62,777 nucleotides of DNA from CALGLS01 sp047626155 (GTDB lineage Bacteria > Bacteroidota > Bacteroidia > Chitinophagales > Saprospiraceae): assembly GCA_047626155.1 (NCBI GenBank), contig JBLHRR010000015.1, positions 1 through 62,777 on the forward strand, read 5' to 3'. The stretch's first letter is position 1. Each line of letters starts with the position of its first letter. The translations under genes and the position numbers were made by a program. This document shows, one piece after another, positions 59,558 through 62,777 of the stretch. The notes under the pieces were generated by a model. That model was not told the origin of the DNA, made no database searches, and was given only the letters and a program-made list of their open reading frames with translations.

Positions 59558-60328
59558 TCACATGACTAATTCAAAAACAGTCGTAAATGCATCATACTGT
59601 GACTTCACCTTATTATCACTTCTTCTGTCAAAACAATACCTGGAATTAAGTATAGGTATGGTATGTAGTTGATATCCATTTTTACGAGCCAATAACGGTA
59701 ACAAAACATCGACCCCCCATTTTAATTTGTAGCTTTTAACTACCGGATAGGTTAATACTTCTTCAAGAATATGAAGAGGGTAAAGTTGAGTACCACCTGA
59801 AACAGGGTCATAATTTTTAAGACCTAATTTTTCCTTTAAAAAATCATCAGTTCGCTTCTTCCTTGCCTGTTCGTAGAAGGTCATTACTTTTTCGTTGGGA
59901 ATAACTCGGATACCCACCAATATCGTTGACTTGAAACAAAACCCGGAAGTTGATATCGTATCGAAAAATTTGCAAAGCACTTCCTGGTGAGAGAAATCAT
60001 GATCCATATCCAACTTTATTACCATGCTTGGCTTTTTGGACACAGCCAATTTAAATAACTTCAACATTGTTTGTGCTGTGCCAATATTTTTCTCATTTTC
60101 TATAAAAAAAATTGGATACTTAATATTAAAACATTCTTCTAGATACTTTACAACCTCTGCCGAGGTATTGTCCGTACTTCCATCATTGATTAACAGTATT
60201 TGGCAATAATACTGAGGATACTTTTCTAAAGTCATTGTGATATTAGATAGTATTTCATGGACATTATCCTCCTCATTAAAAACAGGAATCACAATACTTA
60301 TGGTCACAAGGTTTTCAATTACATTCAC
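59558..60328 (-). CDS. Family 2 glycosyltransferase
   Basis: A 256-residue GT-A fold protein. The opening ISIVIPVFNEEDNVHEIL and LLINDGSTDNTSAEVV are the GT2 nucleotide-binding pattern, and KLDMDHDF supplies the metal-binding DxD-like site. The closest look is to dolichol-phosphate-mannose-synthase-like and cell-wall glycosyltransferases, but it lacks C-terminal membrane helices. It probably transfers a sugar onto a lipid or polysaccharide in the cytoplasm. Codon use is AT-richer than in metH, common for polysaccharide loci. It is divergent from the winged-helix gene at 60571. Confidence 0.85.
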   Translation of the reverse strand: MNVIENLVTISIVIPVFNEEDNVHEILSNITMTLEKYPQYYCQILLINDGSTDNTSAEVVKYLEECFNIKYPIFFIENEKNIGTAQTMLKLFKLAVSKKPSMVIKLDMDHDFSHQEVLCKFFDTISTSGFCFKSTILVGIRVIPNEKVMTFYEQARKKRTDDFLKEKLGLKNYDPVSGGTQLYPLHILEEVLTYPVVKSYKLKWGVDVLLPLLARKNGYQLHTIPILNSRYCFDRRSDNKVKSQYDAFTTVFELVM

Positions 60329-60570
60329 AAAGATTATTATTTAATATTGATGAAGGAAAAGATACTGCATTTGATAAATGCAAAGGTTGTACCCCTTTGT
60401 TATATCTATAACTATCGAACAATTAGTAATACAGAGTAAGAAAGCTAGTCTGGGGAAAGAGAAAAATCCATCCATCAAATTAGTATATTTTATAATAAGT
60501 GTTAATTTTGTTGAGATGTTTGGAAAAACCAATCAATAATGAGTACTTTTGTTGCTCAATATCAACAAAA

Positions 60571-61104
60571 ATGATAGAGACCCTTATTTCCTCAAAAACA
60601 CGTGTAAAGCTGCTACTAAAGTTCTTCTTGAATAGCAACACTACTGCGTATTTGAGATCTTTGCAAGGAGAGTTTGGCGAAAGCACCAATGGAATCCGTA
60701 TAGAGTTAAACAGAATGGAGAATGCAGGAATGCTGACTTCAAAGGCTGTAGGAAATAAAAAGGTCTTTCAGGCGAACACCAAGTACCCTTTATATAAGGA
60801 GATCAATAGTATTATTATGAAATACGTTGGTCTGGATAGTATTATTGAAAATGTGGTTGAGCGATTAGGGGCAGTTGAACAGGTATATCTTGCTGGCGAA
60901 TTTAGTAAAGGTCTGGACAGTCAGGTCATTGATCTAATATTCGTTGGTGATATAGATAAAAGCTACTTGATTAGTTTGATTGAGAAATCAGAGGAGTTGA
61001 TAAAACGGAAAATTCGATACCTCGTCTATTCCACCGAGGAAGGAAAATCCATTGATTGGGGGCAGTTTGAACCCAAACCATTATTGCTTTGGTCAGCGGA
61101 CTGA
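60571..61104 (+). CDS. Winged-helix regulator with a degenerate nucleotidyltransferase-like C-terminal half
   Basis: The start is set at the ATG at 60571 (177 aa), where the winged helix begins (MIETLISSKTRVKLLLKFFL). An upstream in-frame start at 60499 would add 24 unrelated residues. Residues 1-80 are a winged helix: SLQGEFGESTNGIRIELNRM as recognition region, then AGMLTSKAVGNKKVFQANT as the wing. Residues ~95-170 (VEQVYLAGEFSKGLDSQVID, then LIFVGDI) follow the pattern of a minimal nucleotidyltransferase, but the catalytic GS and DxD residues are altered. It lies 231 bp before the NusG-like gene, so it probably regulates the polysaccharide locus. Confidence 0.75.
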   Translation: MIETLISSKTRVKLLLKFFLNSNTTAYLRSLQGEFGESTNGIRIELNRMENAGMLTSKAVGNKKVFQANTKYPLYKEINSIIMKYVGLDSIIENVVERLGAVEQVYLAGEFSKGLDSQVIDLIFVGDIDKSYLISLIEKSEELIKRKIRYLVYSTEEGKSIDWGQFEPKPLLLWSAD

Positions 61105-61278
61105 AGTATCGGAAATGCAAATTTCCCGCACACACGGTAAACTTTGATGTTATAATAATAGGTGCAGGAATTGCGGAGTTTAGTTCTTCGGAAGTGACCC
61201 GCAATTCTGCTCTACTTTACTTAACTACACAACACACACACGTTTTGAATATAATCCTTTAAACGGGAGCTATATATC

Positions 61279-61320
61279 CGGAGGCCGCTATTTATTCACG
61301 CGGATTCTCCGCTTTTTTTT
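61279..61320 (+). promoter_or_regulatory. Candidate attenuator before the NusG-like gene
   Basis: GCGGA (61300-61304), TTC, TCCGC (61308-61312) and eight T residues form a short strong intrinsic terminator that ends 15 bp before the ATG. Upstream, CGGAG (61279-61283) can instead pair with CTCCG (61307-61311), which would break the terminator. This is the arrangement of a transcriptional attenuator. Confidence 0.55.
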
Positions 61321-61335
61321 GACAACACCTAACCG

Positions 61336-61899
61336 ATGTCTACGACAGATACATATGAAAATCATCTTCATGCCACTGACCCTCGATGGTTTGCGGTATA
61401 CGTTAGCTATAAGCGAGAGAAGATTGTTCGTAAGATGCTTGAGGCAAAAGGGATAGCGCTTTATTTGCCAATTCAGAAAGTGACTCGTCGGTATGTTAGA
61501 AAAGTAAAGCACCTGGAACTACCATTGATCAACTGCTATCTTTTCGTAAAGATTACCAAAATAGAATACATCAAAGTGTTGGAGACGGAGCACGTGCTCA
61601 AGTTTATTCGTTTTTCTAACAATCTACTTTCAATTCCGGAAGCGGAGATTCAACTCATGAAAAGGATAATAGGAGAGGGCTTCGATTTTACCGTCGAGCC
61701 AGCTGCGTTTATGAAAGGCGAAGAGGTGGAAGTGATTGGAGGCGCATTGACAGGATTAGAAGGGACTTTAATTTCAGAGGCGGGGCAGCAACGATTTTTA
61801 GTGGAGTTGACAAATGTTGGGGTTCAGTTTCAGATGGAAATCGATCCATCTTTGTTAAGATTAAAAAAAGGCTTTTTGCGAAAAGCGGAAAGTCTCTAA
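61336..61899 (+). CDS. UpxY/NusG-like transcription antitermination factor
   Basis: A 187-residue NusG paralogue. The NGN domain is visible at ~15-110 (DPRWFAVYVSYKREKIVRKM, later YLPIQKV and LINCYLFVKI). The KOW domain follows at ~125-175 (AFMKGEEVEVIGGALTGLEG). In Bacteroides, UpxY proteins are encoded first in capsule operons and let RNA polymerase read through the long cluster. The terminator just before its start, the winged-helix gene upstream and the acetyltransferase downstream fit that role. It should act in the cytoplasm on RNA polymerase at this locus. Confidence 0.9.
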   Translation: MSTTDTYENHLHATDPRWFAVYVSYKREKIVRKMLEAKGIALYLPIQKVTRRYVRKVKHLELPLINCYLFVKITKIEYIKVLETEHVLKFIRFSNNLLSIPEAEIQLMKRIIGEGFDFTVEPAAFMKGEEVEVIGGALTGLEGTLISEAGQQRFLVELTNVGVQFQMEIDPSLLRLKKGFLRKAESL

Positions 61900-61942
61900 T
61901 AAAAGAATTAAAGGAACAATTCAGCTTTGGCTTTTAGCAGCG

Positions 61943-61988
61943 GGCAGTTAGCTTCCCACTTTCGCAGGTTATAGGGAAGCTAACTGCC
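61943..61988 (+). repeat. Palindromic element family 3, copy 3 (best hairpin)
   Basis: GGCAGTTAGCTTCCC (61943-61957) and GGGAAGCTAACTGCC (61974-61988) form a perfect 15-bp stem around a 16-nt loop. Flanking TGGCTTTT and AAGCCA extend the symmetry. It lies 44 bp after the NusG-like stop. Confidence 0.65.
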
Positions 61989-62134
61989 AATAGCGAGAAG
62001 CCATTAAACGGAATAGGTACGGGTTAAATACAATCAGCCTCTTGGCTAACACAATACATACAACACCTCGGAGATTAAGTCGTTGCGACTTATCGTCGGC
62101 GAAGCCATAAAACTTCAATCAAAAAGCCTTAGTC

Positions 62135-62713
62135 TTGTCCTCTAAAAAATACTTCGCTCACGAAACTGCTGTCATCGACGAAGGCTGTTCCATCGGAGCG
62201 GGGACTAAAATCTGGCATTTTTCCCACATCATGCCGGATTGCAAAATTGGAGCAAATTGTAACATTGGTCAAAATGTAGTGATCTCTCCTAAAGTCGTTT
62301 TGGGACGAAATGTCAAAGTCCAAAATAATGTATCCATTTATACCGGAGTGATTTGTGAAGACGATGTCTTCCTTGGACCTTCTATGGTTTTTACAAATGT
62401 GATGAATCCAAGGGCTGCAGTTAATCGGCGAGAGGAGTATCGAGAAACCAGAGTAGAGAAAGGAGCGACCATCGGAGCCAATGCTACCATTATTTGCGGA
62501 CACAATATTGGTCGCTATGCTTTTATCGGGGCAGGAGCGGTCATTACAAAAGAAGTAAAACCGTATGCTTTAGTCGTTGGAAACCCCGCGAAGCAAATTG
62601 GTTGGATGAGTGAATTTGGCTGCCGGTTAGAATTTGATGAAAAAGGAAAAGCGGTTTGTGAGGAGAGTGGAGAGAACTATGAGTTAGTAGAGGGAGAGGT
62701 AGTTAGACGTTGA
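62135..62713 (+). CDS. WbpD/WlbB-like N-acetyltransferase (left-handed beta-helix)
   Basis: A 192-residue hexapeptide-repeat acyltransferase. Starting with TTG at 62135, it has repeated I-G-A/N rungs (GCSIGAGTKIWHFSHI, CKIGANCNIGQNVVI, ATIGANATIICGHNIG, AFIGAGAVI). The segment FTNVMNPRAAVNRREEYRE is typical of WbpD/WlbB enzymes, which N-acetylate UDP-2-acetamido-3-amino-3-deoxyglucuronate. That step follows a UDP-GlcNAc 6-dehydrogenase, and such a dehydrogenase is encoded at 57908. The product is a di-N-acetylated uronic acid sugar for surface polysaccharide. It is probably co-transcribed with the NusG-like gene. Confidence 0.85.
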   Translation: MSSKKYFAHETAVIDEGCSIGAGTKIWHFSHIMPDCKIGANCNIGQNVVISPKVVLGRNVKVQNNVSIYTGVICEDDVFLGPSMVFTNVMNPRAAVNRREEYRETRVEKGATIGANATIICGHNIGRYAFIGAGAVITKEVKPYALVVGNPAKQIGWMSEFGCRLEFDEKGKAVCEESGENYELVEGEVVRR

Positions 62714-62777
62714 CTTAGATGTTGACTTAGACGTTGACATTGACGTTGACATTGACGTTGACTTAGACGTTGACTTA
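62714..62777 (+). repeat. Short tandem repeat (12-bp period) running off the right edge
   Basis: The tract alternates GTTGACTTAGAC and GTTGACATTGAC, that is, six-base units GTTGAC, TTAGAC and ATTGAC. It starts within a few bases of the acetyltransferase stop codon and continues to the window end, so its full length is not visible. Confidence 0.85.

Noticed and set aside
1..62777. tRNA or rRNA genes
   Set aside because: No T-loop GTTCRANYC with matching acceptor arms and no rRNA-like conserved sequence was seen outside coding regions.

Overview
The window looks like chromosomal DNA of a Bacteroidota bacterium, most likely from the Saprospiria (Lewinella/Haliscomenobacter type). The signs are: type IX secretion sorting domains (type A at the left edge, type B at 36957-40373), several outer-membrane barrel families typical of the phylum (PorG/DUF6089-like, DUF4421-like, Wzi/RemB-like), a FecI/FecR/FecA-like trio, a UpxY/NusG-like antiterminator at a surface polysaccharide locus, a helical protein family common in Saprospiraceae, and TAnnTTTG -7 promoter boxes. 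No rRNA, tRNA, CRISPR array, transposase or integrase was recognised.

Layout. 0-8 kb (minus strand): a secreted VWA protein running off the left edge, a small metallophosphoesterase, and a SNF2 ATPase followed by an uncharacterised 612-residue partner. 8-14 kb (plus): an ArsM-type methyltransferase, an MscS channel, a mannose-6-phosphate-isomerase-like cupin, an RlmI-type rRNA methyltransferase and a signal-peptide-bearing methyltransferase. 13.5-16.2 kb (minus): lgt, an ECF sigma factor with a small membrane protein, and a KilA-N gene. 16-28 kb: bestrophin, an RRM protein, the sigma/FecR/TonB-receptor operon, a GH13 lipoprotein, a CAT-like enzyme and two outer-membrane barrels. 28.8-42.5 kb: a helical protein, a large MoxR-like AAA+ ATPase divergent from a VWA protein, a T9SS adhesin-like protein and an uncharacterised beta-rich protein. 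43-44.2 kb: a DksA/TraR-like regulator and a phosphatase. 44.2-51.7 kb: a plasmid-type replication and partition block. 51.7-57.8 kb: VanZ, a Wzi/RemB-like barrel and metH. 57.9-62.7 kb: the start of a surface polysaccharide locus.

The most unusual part is 44.2-51.7 kb. It holds a Rep_3-type initiator with 15 near-contiguous 20-21 bp iterons upstream of it, a short type Ib ParA with a ribbon-helix-helix partner, and beside them a 2.4-kb gene-poor tract of degenerate ~700-bp repeats carrying many TGCTGTAAAA motifs. This is a complete-looking plasmid or chromid maintenance module among housekeeping genes. Either a plasmid has integrated, or the molecule is a chromid, or the chromosome uses an unusual origin.

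Three families of palindromic intergenic elements also recur. One (~120 bp) sits 14-22 bp upstream of the start codons of SNF2, arsM and parA, always with the same arm toward the gene, so it may be a shared 5' regulatory element. A second (~65 bp) brackets the uncharacterised gene at 40639-42504. A third lies around metH and the polysaccharide locus.

The MoxR/VWA pair is a good candidate for a poorly described chaperone or conflict system. All product names are read from motifs by eye; no database search was possible.
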